This document shows, one piece after another, positions 1-7,384 of a DNA stretch of 16,261 bases. A model generated the notes under the pieces. It saw only the letters and a list, made by a program, of their open reading frames with translations, had not been told where the DNA came from and made no database searches. Made by a program: the position numbers and the translations under genes. Position 1 is the first letter of the stretch; each line of letters opens with the position of its first letter. Source of the stretch: OFTM382 sp964448185 (GTDB lineage Bacteria; Planctomycetota; Phycisphaerae; Phycisphaerales; UBA1924); the NCBI GenBank assembly GCA_964448185.1, contig CAYUVO010000059.1, forward strand, positions 1 through 16,261, given 5' to 3'.

Positions 1-86
1 AACTGATGGCGTACCACGCAGCGGTGCTGCGGGGCCACGACGTGGACAAGCCGCGCAACCTCGCCAAGAGCGTGACGGTGGAGTAG
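1..86 (+). CDS. glmS: GlmS C-terminal end (partial, 5' end outside window)
   Basis: Reading from base 3, 27 codons run to a TAG stop at 84-86 and end in DVDKPRNLAKSVTVE. This is almost identical to the C-terminus of glutamine-fructose-6-phosphate aminotransferase (isomerizing), which in E. coli ends DVDQPRNLAKSVTVE. The enzyme makes glucosamine-6-phosphate from fructose-6-phosphate and glutamine, the first step toward UDP-GlcNAc. Only the end of the second SIS (sugar isomerase) domain is present; the C-terminal tail closes the sugar site in the known structures. The stop is 11 bp from the stop of the convergent HNH gene. In many bacteria this stretch of glmS is also the recognition site for Tn7-type transposons. 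Confidence 0.9.
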   Translation, partial: LMAYHAAVLRGHDVDKPRNLAKSVTVE

Positions 87-97
87 CGATGCACTTC

Positions 98-1153
98 CTA
101 ACCTGCTTGCTGCACGATCGTGCGAGCCACGGTGCCTGAGTAACCGCTGTGGGAACCTTCATAGGTGTAGATGTGCTCTGCAAGCAGCGGCGGGAGCCGC
201 AATAGCGAGACGCAGTCACATATTCTGATCAAGTGAGTGACTGGAGAGCCGTTAGGGTTGGCGAATAGCGAGATCGCTACTTGAGCACAATCTGAGGCAT
301 CATCAAGTTGCAGGTGGTGGCTCCATTCACGATCCGTGCGTTTCATCATTTTGCGTATGCCGAGTGTTCCGTCAGGGCATCGTTCTCCAAAAAAATGCTC
401 AGCAACTCCCCCATTCATGATGAAATTCTTGATCGGCCCAAACATCGATTCATGTCCTCTCCAACCTCTACGATTCGTCATGAGTGTGTAGTGAAGTGCT
501 TTGGCAGCGATGGCTTGCCAATAGGGTACGCCTACCCGGCATTCGAGTTTTCCGAAGACGACGTGTAGACCAGCAGATCTACTGGCTAGCTCGCGATAGG
601 TGCTTCCAGGCCAAACATCGCGAGCGAGTTCAAGGTAGCGGTCATAGTGGCTTTCGTCAGCATGCAGCCTTACTTCCTTGATGCTAAGCGGCTTGTGAGA
701 ATCGAGCGTCGCTAGTCGGGCTCTGACCTGATCTAGTTTTATGGCTGGATGAAGTTGTACGAATCGATCGTTCCCGTCATGTTCAATTAGCACAAATTGA
801 TCTCGCGATTTAACGGTCAGCGGGCCTAAATCGGTCTTAGCCGCTTGTTGGTAATGGCCGTCGGAACGGACCAAGTGCGTTGGGGGCGGCATCCCGCTTG
901 CGCCACTGCTTGATCGTCCCCGTCGGGATCGCTTGCCTCTTATTGGTACATGTTCACGAAAGAAAGCGCAAGGGGAACATCGGATAAGCTGTTCCTCGGA
1001 CTTGCCGATCCGAGTATTGCAAGCGGTGCAAATTTCCTTGAACTTCAACTCTCCCAAGAATCGTCCAAACGCTGCAGGAATAATATGATCCCCGTCCGTT
1101 CCTCTCGGATCGAAACGAGTGGGGCAGTAGATGCAAGTAAGTGTGGTGCTCAT
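98..1153 (-). CDS. HNH endonuclease family protein (HNH_5-like zinc-finger N-terminus)
   Basis: A 351-residue protein with an N-terminal HNH module. Cys pairs C7/C10 and C42/C45 can hold a structural zinc. DHIIP (D22-H23) supplies the first catalytic His, and N46 after C45 fits the HNH Asn. This layout matches HNH_5-type nucleases, which nick or cut DNA with a metal ion. The remaining 300 residues match nothing I recognise and may be a specificity domain. The start at 1153 was chosen because the Cys motif follows directly; an open frame reaches 1306, but its first 51 residues look non-coding and cross the promoter candidate. The Shine-Dalgarno sequence is weak. The gene is visibly richer in A+T than its neighbours, suggesting acquisition. 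Target and role (defence, mobile DNA or other) cannot be read from the sequence. Confidence 0.75.
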   Translation of the reverse strand: MSTTLTCIYCPTRFDPRGTDGDHIIPAAFGRFLGELKFKEICTACNTRIGKSEEQLIRCSPCAFFREHVPIRGKRSRRGRSSSGASGMPPPTHLVRSDGHYQQAAKTDLGPLTVKSRDQFVLIEHDGNDRFVQLHPAIKLDQVRARLATLDSHKPLSIKEVRLHADESHYDRYLELARDVWPGSTYRELASRSAGLHVVFGKLECRVGVPYWQAIAAKALHYTLMTNRRGWRGHESMFGPIKNFIMNGGVAEHFFGERCPDGTLGIRKMMKRTDREWSHHLQLDDASDCAQVAISLFANPNGSPVTHLIRICDCVSLLRLPPLLAEHIYTYEGSHSGYSGTVARTIVQQAG

Positions 1154-1172
1154 GATCTTGAAATCTTTCGCG

Positions 1173-1201
1173 ATAGTATGTGCGGCAATTGATAGGATCA
1201 A
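1173..1201 (-). promoter_or_regulatory. Candidate sigma70-type promoter for the HNH gene
   Basis: On the minus strand TTGATC (1201-1196) is followed after exactly 17 nt by TACTAT (1178-1173). Each hexamer matches the sigma70 consensus at four of six positions. Transcription would begin near 1166, giving a leader of about 13 nt before the ATG at 1153. This supports 1153 as the start rather than the upstream in-frame codon at 1306. The match is moderate and may be chance. Confidence 0.35.
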
Positions 1202-1243
1202 GATCGACCGATCTGTTTGCAATGTTGACCAATGGAGGTGGAC

Positions 1244-1996
1244 ATGAAGCTGCACATGTCCCCTCCCGACGTACACATGCGATGGGACAACCTGCTCTTC
1301 CTGCACTGGCCGATCGAGCCAGCCGTCATGCGGGCCGCTGTGCCGAGTGAGCTTGAAATCGACACCTTCGATGGCAAGGCGTGGATCGCACTCGTGCCCT
1401 TCCGCATGGAAGAAACGCGGTTCCGGGGCGTGCCGAATGTGCTTGGACAGTCAAGATTATTTGGTTTGTCAACATTCTACGAATGCAACGTGCGCACCTA
1501 TGTCACTGCGCGCAACACCGATGGCCAGCAAGTTCCCGGCGTGTGGTTCTTCTCACTCGACGCCGAGCGTCTGCTCCCCGTGCTGGGCGCACGCTGGCTC
1601 TGGGGCCTCAACTACATCCATAGCAGGTTCAACATCACCAAGAACGATGGCACCACCGACTACACGCTCACCCGCCGAGCGCACGCAGAACAGCACACGC
1701 ACGTCCGCTGGCATCGCGGCGAGACGCTCCCGCAATCCACGCCGGGCAGCCTTGAACACTTTTTGACCGAACGCTACTGGTTGTTCTCCAAACGTTTCGG
1801 CAAGATCATGGGTGGCCGCATCGAGCACGAGCCCTGGCCCTTGCGCACAGCAACGGTCGAACACCTCGACGACACACTCATCCGCAGCGCCGGGTTTGAG
1901 TGCGACTCCGAGCCATTGGCGATGCACAGCGACTCCATCAGTGTGCGAGGCTGGAACCTTGTCCCGATGAACCGTGTTCAGGATGTGCGCACATGA
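1244..1996 (+). CDS. DUF2071 / YqjF-like protein
   Basis: A 250-residue protein resembling the DUF2071 (YqjF) family, whose fold is related to acetoacetate decarboxylase; the biochemical function is not established. Typical features are the N-terminal MRWDNLLFLHWPI segment, a central IALVPFRMEETRFRG, and GVWFFSLDAER followed by an aromatic-rich region. The start is set at 1244 because GGAGGT at 1234-1239 lies 4 nt before it; the in-frame ATG at 1232 overlaps that ribosome-binding site. No signal peptide or membrane segment is visible, so it is probably cytoplasmic. Its stop overlaps the start of the next gene as ATGA (1993-1996), so the two are very likely translated together. Family call good, function unknown. 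Confidence 0.8.
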   Translation: MKLHMSPPDVHMRWDNLLFLHWPIEPAVMRAAVPSELEIDTFDGKAWIALVPFRMEETRFRGVPNVLGQSRLFGLSTFYECNVRTYVTARNTDGQQVPGVWFFSLDAERLLPVLGARWLWGLNYIHSRFNITKNDGTTDYTLTRRAHAEQHTHVRWHRGETLPQSTPGSLEHFLTERYWLFSKRFGKIMGGRIEHEPWPLRTATVEHLDDTLIRSAGFECDSEPLAMHSDSISVRGWNLVPMNRVQDVRT

Positions 1997-2397
1997 CTGC
2001 AAATAAACATCCCATCGTGTTCTTCGATGGCGAGTGCGCCATGTGTTCAGCGGGTGTTCGCTGGATGCTCAAGCACGACCGCAAGGCCTCTCTGCGCTTT
2101 GCGACGCTGCAGGGGGAGACCTACGCCAATCTCGATCGCGCTGACAAGCCGGTGGACATGAACTCGATGGTGTTCGCAGCCGATGGCCGGTTCTTCGTGC
2201 GGAGTGCTGCGGTGGTGCGCACGCTGTGGGCGATCGGGGGTGTATGGCGAGTGCTCGGCTGGATGCTGTGGGTGGTTCCCGCGCCGATGCGTAACGCGGG
2301 CTACCGCCTCGTCGCTACCCACCGCCATCGGCTGATGCGTTCAGATGCCCCGTGCCCTGTTCCTTCAGCCGAAGAACGCTCGCGGCTGCTGCCGTAG
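1993..2397 (+). CDS. DCC-family thiol-disulfide oxidoreductase (DUF393)
   Basis: A 134-residue protein with the defining N-terminal motif of the DCC/DUF393 family: VFFDGECAMC, with D12, C15 and C18 forming D-x-E-C-x-x-C. The two cysteines form a CxxC redox centre in a thioredoxin-like fold. Mid-protein RSAAVVRTLWAIGG, and a C-terminal stretch ending in a region with Arg/His and Cys-Pro, are usual for the family. The start codon overlaps the stop of the DUF2071 gene by ATGA, so this frame begins at 1993 even though an open frame extends back to 1900. Coupling suggests a shared role with the DUF2071 protein. The substrate is unknown. Length is normal for the family. Confidence 0.85.
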   Translation: MTANKHPIVFFDGECAMCSAGVRWMLKHDRKASLRFATLQGETYANLDRADKPVDMNSMVFAADGRFFVRSAAVVRTLWAIGGVWRVLGWMLWVVPAPMRNAGYRLVATHRHRLMRSDAPCPVPSAEERSRLLP

Positions 2398-2468
2398 ATA
2401 TCCCATAGCGATCTCGACAAGCCCCGACCGTGAGGGAGGGGGATCAGGGGGGGGCGACTCTGGTGCCC

Positions 2469-2487
2469 CACGGCTGTGTCGGCCGTG
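2469..2487 (+). terminator. Possible weak terminator hairpin after the DUF2071-DCC pair
   Basis: CACGGC (2469-2474) and GCCGTG (2482-2487) form a perfect 6-bp stem with a 7-nt loop, 72 nt after the DCC stop. It is followed on the plus strand only by ATTCTT, a poor U-tract. It may end the plus-strand operon, but the evidence is slight. Confidence 0.25.
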
Positions 2488-2504
2488 ATTCTTGGAGTCA
2501 GCGC

Positions 2505-2539
2505 AAAAAACCGCCCCGTCGGTTTTCACCAACGGGGCG
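2505..2539 (-). terminator. Rho-independent terminator on the minus strand
   Basis: Read on the minus strand, CGCCCCGT (2539-2532) pairs with ACGGGGCG (2519-2512) as a perfect 8-bp GC-rich stem. The stem continues past one mismatch into GGT/ACC around a 4-nt loop. It is followed by one G and then six U (2510-2505). The plus strand has no T-run after the stem, so the orientation is clear. No minus-strand protein gene lies upstream, so it should end a non-coding transcript. Confidence 0.8.
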
Positions 2540-2681
2540 AGAAGAGAGGGTGAGTGGTCTGTTGTGCCGTAAGGTCAACGGCGTTCGCACCCGATCCTGT
2601 TCGGGGCCTTACGACGACCTCGCTAGATGTAGCGAAATCTATTCTCTCCTCCACATGACCCGGCGGGTCTGAGTCTCTCTG
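2505..2681 (-). ncRNA. Candidate small structured RNA with promoter and intrinsic terminator
   Basis: No convincing protein gene lies in 2398-2913, yet the minus strand carries a promoter-like pair (2716-2688) and a strong terminator (2539-2505) about 180 nt apart. The RNA between can fold well. A 9-bp closing helix pairs 2651-2643 with 2547-2539 (one G-U). A hairpin has arms 2635-2630 and 2625-2620 with a 4-nt loop. A long arm pairs 2615-2607 with 2574-2566 (9 bp, one G-U), extended by GGTC/GACC (2619-2616 with 2559-2556) and capped by a 5-bp hairpin (2605-2601 with 2594-2590). I see no SRP GGAAG loop, tmRNA end or RNase P core. Length and long-hairpin shape leave a divergent 6S-like RNA possible. 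The closing helix shares its last base (2539) with the terminator stem. Confidence 0.5.
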
Positions 2682-2687
2682 ACAGGG

Positions 2688-2716
2688 ACGATAACCCAGA
2701 TGTGTGGGTTTGCCAA
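2688..2716 (-). promoter_or_regulatory. Candidate promoter for the small RNA
   Basis: On the minus strand TTGGCA (2716-2711) and TATCGT (2693-2688) are separated by 17 nt, resembling sigma70 -35 and -10 boxes. Initiation would fall near 2681, about 177 nt before the end of the terminator U-tract. The -10 box matches at four of six positions only. Confidence 0.35.
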
Positions 2717-2899
2717 GGCCCAAACACGGAGTTTGACAAGGAAAGTGCAAATATTTCTTCCAACCCGGTGAGATTCCCTAGTTCTACCGATGAAATAGGA
2801 CTCACAGCCCTGTCTGGTCGATGCTCAGTTGGGCTGTTGATCGGGCAGCACCATCCCACACCGGATACCATTCCGGCGTCGAGAACCTTGTTTATTGAT
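2717..2899. other. Upstream region of gnd, no clear feature
   Basis: This stretch between the RNA promoter candidate and the gnd ribosome-binding site is less GC-rich than the genes. A perfect TTGACA occurs on the plus strand at 2733-2738, but nothing resembling a -10 box lies 16-18 nt after it (the nearest, around 2752, is too close). Short open frames here have no family resemblance. It probably contains the gnd promoter and leader, but I cannot place them. Confidence 0.3.
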
Positions 2900-2913
2900 G
2901 GAGAATGCCCCTT

Positions 2914-4470
2914 ATGACGCTTCAAACGCCCGAATCTGCGAGTGCTGACGCCGGTGTGGTCGGCCTGGCCGTGATGGGCCAGAATCTCGCCCTGAACATC
3001 GCCGATCATGGTTTTTCCGTCGCGGTCCACAACCGAACCACTTCCGTCACCGAGGAAATGCTCGCAGAGCACCCCGAAGGCACCTTCGGCCCCGGCTATC
3101 AGGGCAAAGGCCCCGGCGGGCTGATCGGATGCGAATCCGTCGAAGACTTCGTCAAATCCCTCAAACGGCCGCGAGTGGCGATCATCCTTATCAAGGCGGG
3201 CAAGGCTACTGATGCGGTCATCAACTCGCTCGCCGAGCACATGGAGCCGGGCGACGTGATCGTCGATGGCGGCAACGCCCGCTGGGACGACACCGAACGC
3301 CGCGATGCAGAACTCGGCGCCAAAGGCATCCGGTTCATTGGTTCAGGTGTTTCGGGTGGCGAAACCGGAGCACGCTTCGGCCCGAGCCTCATGCCCGGTG
3401 GCGACCGCGACGCTTGGCCCATCCTCCAACCCATCTGGGAAGCAATCGCTGCCAAGGTTGACGCCGAGACCGGCAAGCCCATCGAGGGTGCCCAGCCGGG
3501 CAAACCGATCGAACAGGAAGGCACGCAGGCGTGTACCGCGTTTATCGGACCCGGCGCAGCGGGCCACTACGTCAAGATGGTCCACAACGGCATCGAGTAC
3601 GCCGACATGCAGCTCATCTGCGAGGCCTACGACCTGCTCCGCACCGTCCTCGAACTCTCGCCGCCCGAGATGGCCGACGTCTTCAAGGCGTGGAACCAAA
3701 CCGAGCTCGATTCATTCTTGATCGAGATCACCGCTGACATTCTCGCCCAGATCGACCCGCAGACGTCGAGGCCCTTCGTGGACATTGTTCTCGATACCGC
3801 CGGTCAAAAAGGCACCGGCAAGTGGACCGCGATTGCCTCGCTCGACATGGGTGTGCCCGCTCCGACCATCGCTGAAGCGGTCTTCGCTCGGGCGATCAGC
3901 TCGTTCAAAGACCTGCGGATCTCGGCTTCCGAGGTGCTCGAAGGCCCCGAAGCTCCCGAGTTTGATGGCGACCGCGCAGCCTTCGTCGAAGACGTGCGCC
4001 AAGCACTCTACTGCTCGAAGATCTGTGCGTACGCCCAGGGCTTTGGGCTGATGGCTGAGGCTTCCGTACAGAAGGAGTGGGGGCTCGATTTCGCCGAGAT
4101 CTCACGCATCTGGCGCGGCGGGTGCATCATCCGTGCCGCGCTGCTCCACGAGATCACGCTTGCGTACCGCGAACAACCCGAGCTGCCAAACCTGCTGATG
4201 GCACCCGCGTTCGTCGAAGCGATCAACAAGGGACAGGACGCCTGGCGACGGGTCGTGGCGACCGCTGCATTGCAGGGCGTTCCCACCGCTGCGTTGAGCA
4301 GTGCGCTGTCATACTTCGATGCGCTGCGCAGCCCCCGGCTGCCCGCGAGCCTGCTCCAGTCGCAGAGAGACTACTTCGGTGCGCACACCTACGAACGGGT
4401 CGATCGCCCCCGTGGCGAGTTCTTCCACCTCGATTGGCCCGAAGAAGCACGCCCCGAACTGGTGGTCTAG
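2914..4470 (+). CDS. gnd: 6-phosphogluconate dehydrogenase, decarboxylating
   Basis: Oxidative decarboxylation of 6-phosphogluconate to ribulose-5-phosphate with NADP, in the pentose phosphate pathway, cytosol. The N-terminal Rossmann motif GLAVMG (17-22) is followed by HNRTT (39-43), whose Arg fits NADP preference. Catalytic KMVHNGIEY gives K221, H224, N225 and E228, with the same K-to-E spacing as characterised enzymes. The family signature DTAGQKGTGKW follows, and the C-terminal QRDYFGAHTYERVD is typical. At 518 residues it is longer than the usual 470-480, because of a short N-terminal extension and an insertion of about 20 residues (184-205) before the catalytic domain. The start at 2914 has GGAG (2900-2903) 10 nt upstream; the ATG at 2905 sits 1 nt from it and is less likely. 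Monocistronic or followed by the GNAT gene. Confidence 0.95.
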   Translation: MTLQTPESASADAGVVGLAVMGQNLALNIADHGFSVAVHNRTTSVTEEMLAEHPEGTFGPGYQGKGPGGLIGCESVEDFVKSLKRPRVAIILIKAGKATDAVINSLAEHMEPGDVIVDGGNARWDDTERRDAELGAKGIRFIGSGVSGGETGARFGPSLMPGGDRDAWPILQPIWEAIAAKVDAETGKPIEGAQPGKPIEQEGTQACTAFIGPGAAGHYVKMVHNGIEYADMQLICEAYDLLRTVLELSPPEMADVFKAWNQTELDSFLIEITADILAQIDPQTSRPFVDIVLDTAGQKGTGKWTAIASLDMGVPAPTIAEAVFARAISSFKDLRISASEVLEGPEAPEFDGDRAAFVEDVRQALYCSKICAYAQGFGLMAEASVQKEWGLDFAEISRIWRGGCIIRAALLHEITLAYREQPELPNLLMAPAFVEAINKGQDAWRRVVATAALQGVPTAALSSALSYFDALRSPRLPASLLQSQRDYFGAHTYERVDRPRGEFFHLDWPEEARPELVV

Positions 4471-4528
4471 AACGGCCAAAGCTCGGCTGGGACTGGTGCT
4501 ACGAAATCAAGATCCAAAATCCATCGCT

Positions 4529-4561
4529 CACGCTTCGGGCTCGTAGTGCCCGTGTTGCGTG
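4529..4561 (+). other. Imperfect hairpin between gnd and the GNAT gene
   Basis: CACGC (4529-4533) can pair with GCGTG (4557-4561), with an inner GGGC/GCCC (4537-4540, 4548-4551). No T-run follows, so it is at best a weak or rho-assisted terminator for gnd. The rest of the 213-bp gap shows no gene and no convincing promoter. Confidence 0.2.
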
Positions 4562-4692
4562 TACGTCCGATAGCTATGCGCAGCCCTATTTGTGCAGCAT
4601 GGTTCTCGGGCATTGGAGCTGTCTGTGCGGTTTGTGCGGAAATTTGTGGTCCGAGAGTCATGCCTTACGCCCGGTAAGCCGAAATGAGGTCC

Positions 4693-5373
4693 ATGTCGGA
4701 TATCACGTCAACAGTTCTTGTCCACAGCCCGAGCGTTTCACCCGTTGTGCCCGCGCCTCACGCGGGCAACGAGCCATTGGCTCAGATGCTCGCGGCCCCG
4801 ATTCAGGTCGAGAGCCAATCCGCTCTCAAAACCAGCCGATTGGTGCTCCGTCCGCTGCGTGCGGGTGATCGCAAGGCGTGGGTTGATCTTGTGCGCACGA
4901 GCCGAGCGGGTCTTGATGAGTTTGCCCCGCTGCACGAACCGGGCGAGAGCGACTCGGCTTTGTTCGAGCGTCAGCTCGCGCTCACTCAGGCGGGCGATGC
5001 GACGGGCAAAGCGTGGCGGCGGATCGCGGTGCTCGATGACGGCCGGATTCTTGGCGGGTTCAACGTCAACTCGATCCGTCGCGGCTTGCACTCCGACGGC
5101 GACGTCAACTGGTGGCTCGGCGCAGCGCATCAAGGCTGCGGGTTTGCGTCCGAGGCGGTCGGGGCGTTGGTGGAGTACGCGTTGATGGATATGCCTTTGG
5201 GGCTCGGGCTGCATCGGCTCAATGCTTCGATCAAGCCGGGCCACGAACGCAGCATCCGATTGGCGTGTCGTCTCGGGTTTGCGCTGAGCGGCGAACGCCT
5301 CGATCGCATGCGCTGTGCCGGGGGCAAGTGGTCCACGCACGACCAATACAAGATCACGCCCGTGTGCGCATAA
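4693..5373 (+). CDS. GNAT family N-acetyltransferase (RimJ/RimL-like)
   Basis: A 226-residue protein. The GNAT fold begins near residue 45 with TSRLVLRPLRAGDRKAW. It includes VNWWLGAAHQGCGFASEA, where the Q-x-C-G-F-A segment is the acetyl-CoA pyrophosphate-binding motif A, and ends with GLHRLNASIKPGHERSIRLA and LGF. This pattern is that of RimJ/RimL-type acetyltransferases, which acetylate protein N-termini or small amines with acetyl-CoA; the actual substrate is unknown. The first 40 or so residues, rich in Ser, Pro and Val, are not part of the fold and look unordered. The start at 4693 follows GAGG after 3 nt; ATG 4684 is an alternative with no better ribosome-binding site. It ends 7 bp from the stop of the convergent TolC-like gene. 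Confidence 0.8.
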   Translation: MSDITSTVLVHSPSVSPVVPAPHAGNEPLAQMLAAPIQVESQSALKTSRLVLRPLRAGDRKAWVDLVRTSRAGLDEFAPLHEPGESDSALFERQLALTQAGDATGKAWRRIAVLDDGRILGGFNVNSIRRGLHSDGDVNWWLGAAHQGCGFASEAVGALVEYALMDMPLGLGLHRLNASIKPGHERSIRLACRLGFALSGERLDRMRCAGGKWSTHDQYKITPVCA

Positions 5374-5380
5374 GCAACAT

Positions 5381-7261
5381 CTAGTCTTCGGTCGCAGGCT
5401 CTTGCGGCTGATCGGATTGATCGAGTCGGTCGAACTCAGCTTTGAGTTCTTCGAGTGAACCGGCCTTGCCAAACAGATCTTGGTAGCTCACGGGGGTGTC
5501 GGTGTACTCGATCTTCATGCCGTCGAGCGGGGCGAGTTCGCCCGTGGGATCGACCCGCAACCTGCCCGCGGAGAGCAGGTAGTTGAGAATCGCGATCCGC
5601 AGATCCGTCGCAGCTTGATCGCGCGCGTTCTTCGAGTTGAGCAGATCGGCCTCGGTATCGAGACGGCGGTTGGTATCGACTTCATCCGCCTTGATGCGCT
5701 GCTCACGCTGGCGACGTTCGTTGATCTCGACCTGACGGTGCGCGAGTTCGAGCCGAAAGCGTGCAAGGTCGATGTTCCGCAGCCGCTGGCGGACTTCGAG
5801 GATGACCTGATCGCGGTCGCGTTCGTACCCTCGCTGGGCGCGCTGGACGCGGATCTGAGACTGCCTCATGCGGAGGCGTTCGATCCTGCGATCGAGCGGG
5901 AGTGACAGGGCCATATTCGCGGAAAGATTCGCTTCATCGGGATCGAACGCGGCCCCGCCCTCGTTCGTGTCGGGGTCGGTGGGCAGCCCGATCGAGCCGC
6001 CGATGTTGAGCTCGGGCAAGAGCTGGTTCTTGGCGTTGTCAAGCGAACGCGATGAATCGAGCACGCGGTCGGCGCTGGTCTGAAGATCGAGCCGATACAT
6101 CAACGCAGATTCGGTGGCTTGTTCGAGCGTCGCCGAGGGCGGGTCGAGCAGGAACTTGACGCCCTGAAGCTGCAACGGATCGGTGACGGGAATGCCCAGA
6201 CGAATCTTGAAACGATCAAGCGACAACGCGTACGACTCGCGGCGTGAAGCAAGCGAAGACTCGGCGGTGAGCACCCGGTTGGCTGCGTCGTTGACGTCGA
6301 ACTCGCTGATGCGTCCAGCGAGATACAACTCGCGGCGTTGCTGCTCGAACAAACGCAGGCTGCGGAGCTGAGAAATCTGGTTGCGGATCTCGTCGAGTGT
6401 CTGGAGCAGTTGGAAATAGTCCACCGCGATCGAGACGTAGAACGTGCGACGGAATCGTTCGTAGTCTCTGGCCGAGTAGACCAGGCTGCGTTCAGATTGG
6501 ATGAGTGATTCTTGAGCGATGTGCCCGGCACCTCGGAGCAGGGGGATGTTGCCGCTGAAGATGAGTTCGGACGACTGGACGTATTGGCCTTCGACGCTCG
6601 ACCGGAGTTGCTCGGCAGCGTTCCAGACCCATCGGGCTTCGACCTGACCGCCATAGGGGAGCTGCTTGGAGAGGCGGAGGGTGTTGATGACTCTCAGCGC
6701 GCTGTCGAATCGGCCGTCGGAGCCGTTGGAGTTGATGGTCACCGAGGTGTCGTTGAAGAGCCTTGGGTCGAACAGGTGGCGTTCGATGAGCAGGCTGATC
6801 GAGGCGAGCAGGAAATCTTCCTCAGCGGTGCGATATTCGCGGGCGTCGCGTTGAGCGATCGCGAAGGCTTCTGCGAGTGAGATGGTGTTGACCTCGTCGA
6901 GGTCGAGCCCCATGGCCCGCTCGCCGTAGCCTTCGAGGGTGGCGCTGAGATCGCGGGCGACTTCCTGTGGCGTCCTGCCGTCGGGTGCTCGGCCCTGATA
7001 GCTCAGATTCTCGGCGTCCGGGTTGCGGGTCTGCGGGTCTTTGTCGGTCTTGGCCCGGCGAGAAAGGTCGTTGCCAAAGGGGCGAATGGTCGGCACACGG
7101 GTCGATCCCAGGGTGTTGGCCCGCTCGGAGGCGGTCTGATTGATCTTTTTGTCGATCGCTGCCATCGGGTTGGAGCACCCGTTTAGAGCGATCGCCACCG
7201 CGCAGAGGACACCCACCAAGGTGAGAGTCGGGCAGCAGCGTTGGTGAGGGTGGTATGGCAT
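5381..7261 (-). CDS. TolC-family outer-membrane efflux lipoprotein
   Basis: A 626-residue protein of the outer membrane efflux (OEP/TolC) family, which trimerises into a channel-tunnel used by efflux pumps and type I secretion. The start at 7261 was chosen because it opens directly onto a lipoprotein signal peptide: hydrophobic residues 13-26, then the lipobox LNGC with C29, followed by Ser at +2, which fits outer-membrane sorting. An open frame reaches 7432 but that extension is Pro/Arg-rich and unlikely. OEP features include ISLAEAFAIAQ, the strand-rich RLSKQLPYGG, and long Arg/Glu/Gln-rich helical stretches expected of the coiled-coil tunnel (SLRLFEQQRRELYLAGRIS is typical). It is longer than the usual 450-500, with an extra N-terminal segment. 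No membrane-fusion protein or transporter gene is adjacent, so the partner is elsewhere. Confidence 0.88.
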   Translation of the reverse strand: MPYHPHQRCCPTLTLVGVLCAVAIALNGCSNPMAAIDKKINQTASERANTLGSTRVPTIRPFGNDLSRRAKTDKDPQTRNPDAENLSYQGRAPDGRTPQEVARDLSATLEGYGERAMGLDLDEVNTISLAEAFAIAQRDAREYRTAEEDFLLASISLLIERHLFDPRLFNDTSVTINSNGSDGRFDSALRVINTLRLSKQLPYGGQVEARWVWNAAEQLRSSVEGQYVQSSELIFSGNIPLLRGAGHIAQESLIQSERSLVYSARDYERFRRTFYVSIAVDYFQLLQTLDEIRNQISQLRSLRLFEQQRRELYLAGRISEFDVNDAANRVLTAESSLASRRESYALSLDRFKIRLGIPVTDPLQLQGVKFLLDPPSATLEQATESALMYRLDLQTSADRVLDSSRSLDNAKNQLLPELNIGGSIGLPTDPDTNEGGAAFDPDEANLSANMALSLPLDRRIERLRMRQSQIRVQRAQRGYERDRDQVILEVRQRLRNIDLARFRLELAHRQVEINERRQREQRIKADEVDTNRRLDTEADLLNSKNARDQAATDLRIAILNYLLSAGRLRVDPTGELAPLDGMKIEYTDTPVSYQDLFGKAGSLEELKAEFDRLDQSDQPQEPATED

Positions 7262-7384
7262 GGTGGAGCAGGCCAACGGCAGGGGGCAGCGGGGGCCGGG
7301 TGAGGGGGGCGGAGGGTATACGAGTAGGCGGGTCTGACGTTGCCATTTTGAGGCAGGTGTCCTAACGTTGACGCTTTCCTCGCG

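Noticed and set aside
148..153. TGTGGG resembling a Tn7 end near glmS
   Set aside because: Six bases only, inside the HNH coding region, with no second end or target duplication seen.
2623..3240. Minus-strand open frame of 205 codons overlapping the start of gnd and the small-RNA region
   Set aside because: Its N-terminal half is antisense to conserved gnd coding sequence, it has no family resemblance, and the RNA structure better explains the terminator downstream.
4077..4868. Plus-strand open frame of 263 codons across the end of gnd
   Set aside because: Out of frame with gnd, Arg/Cys-rich and without motifs; it also overlaps the GNAT start.
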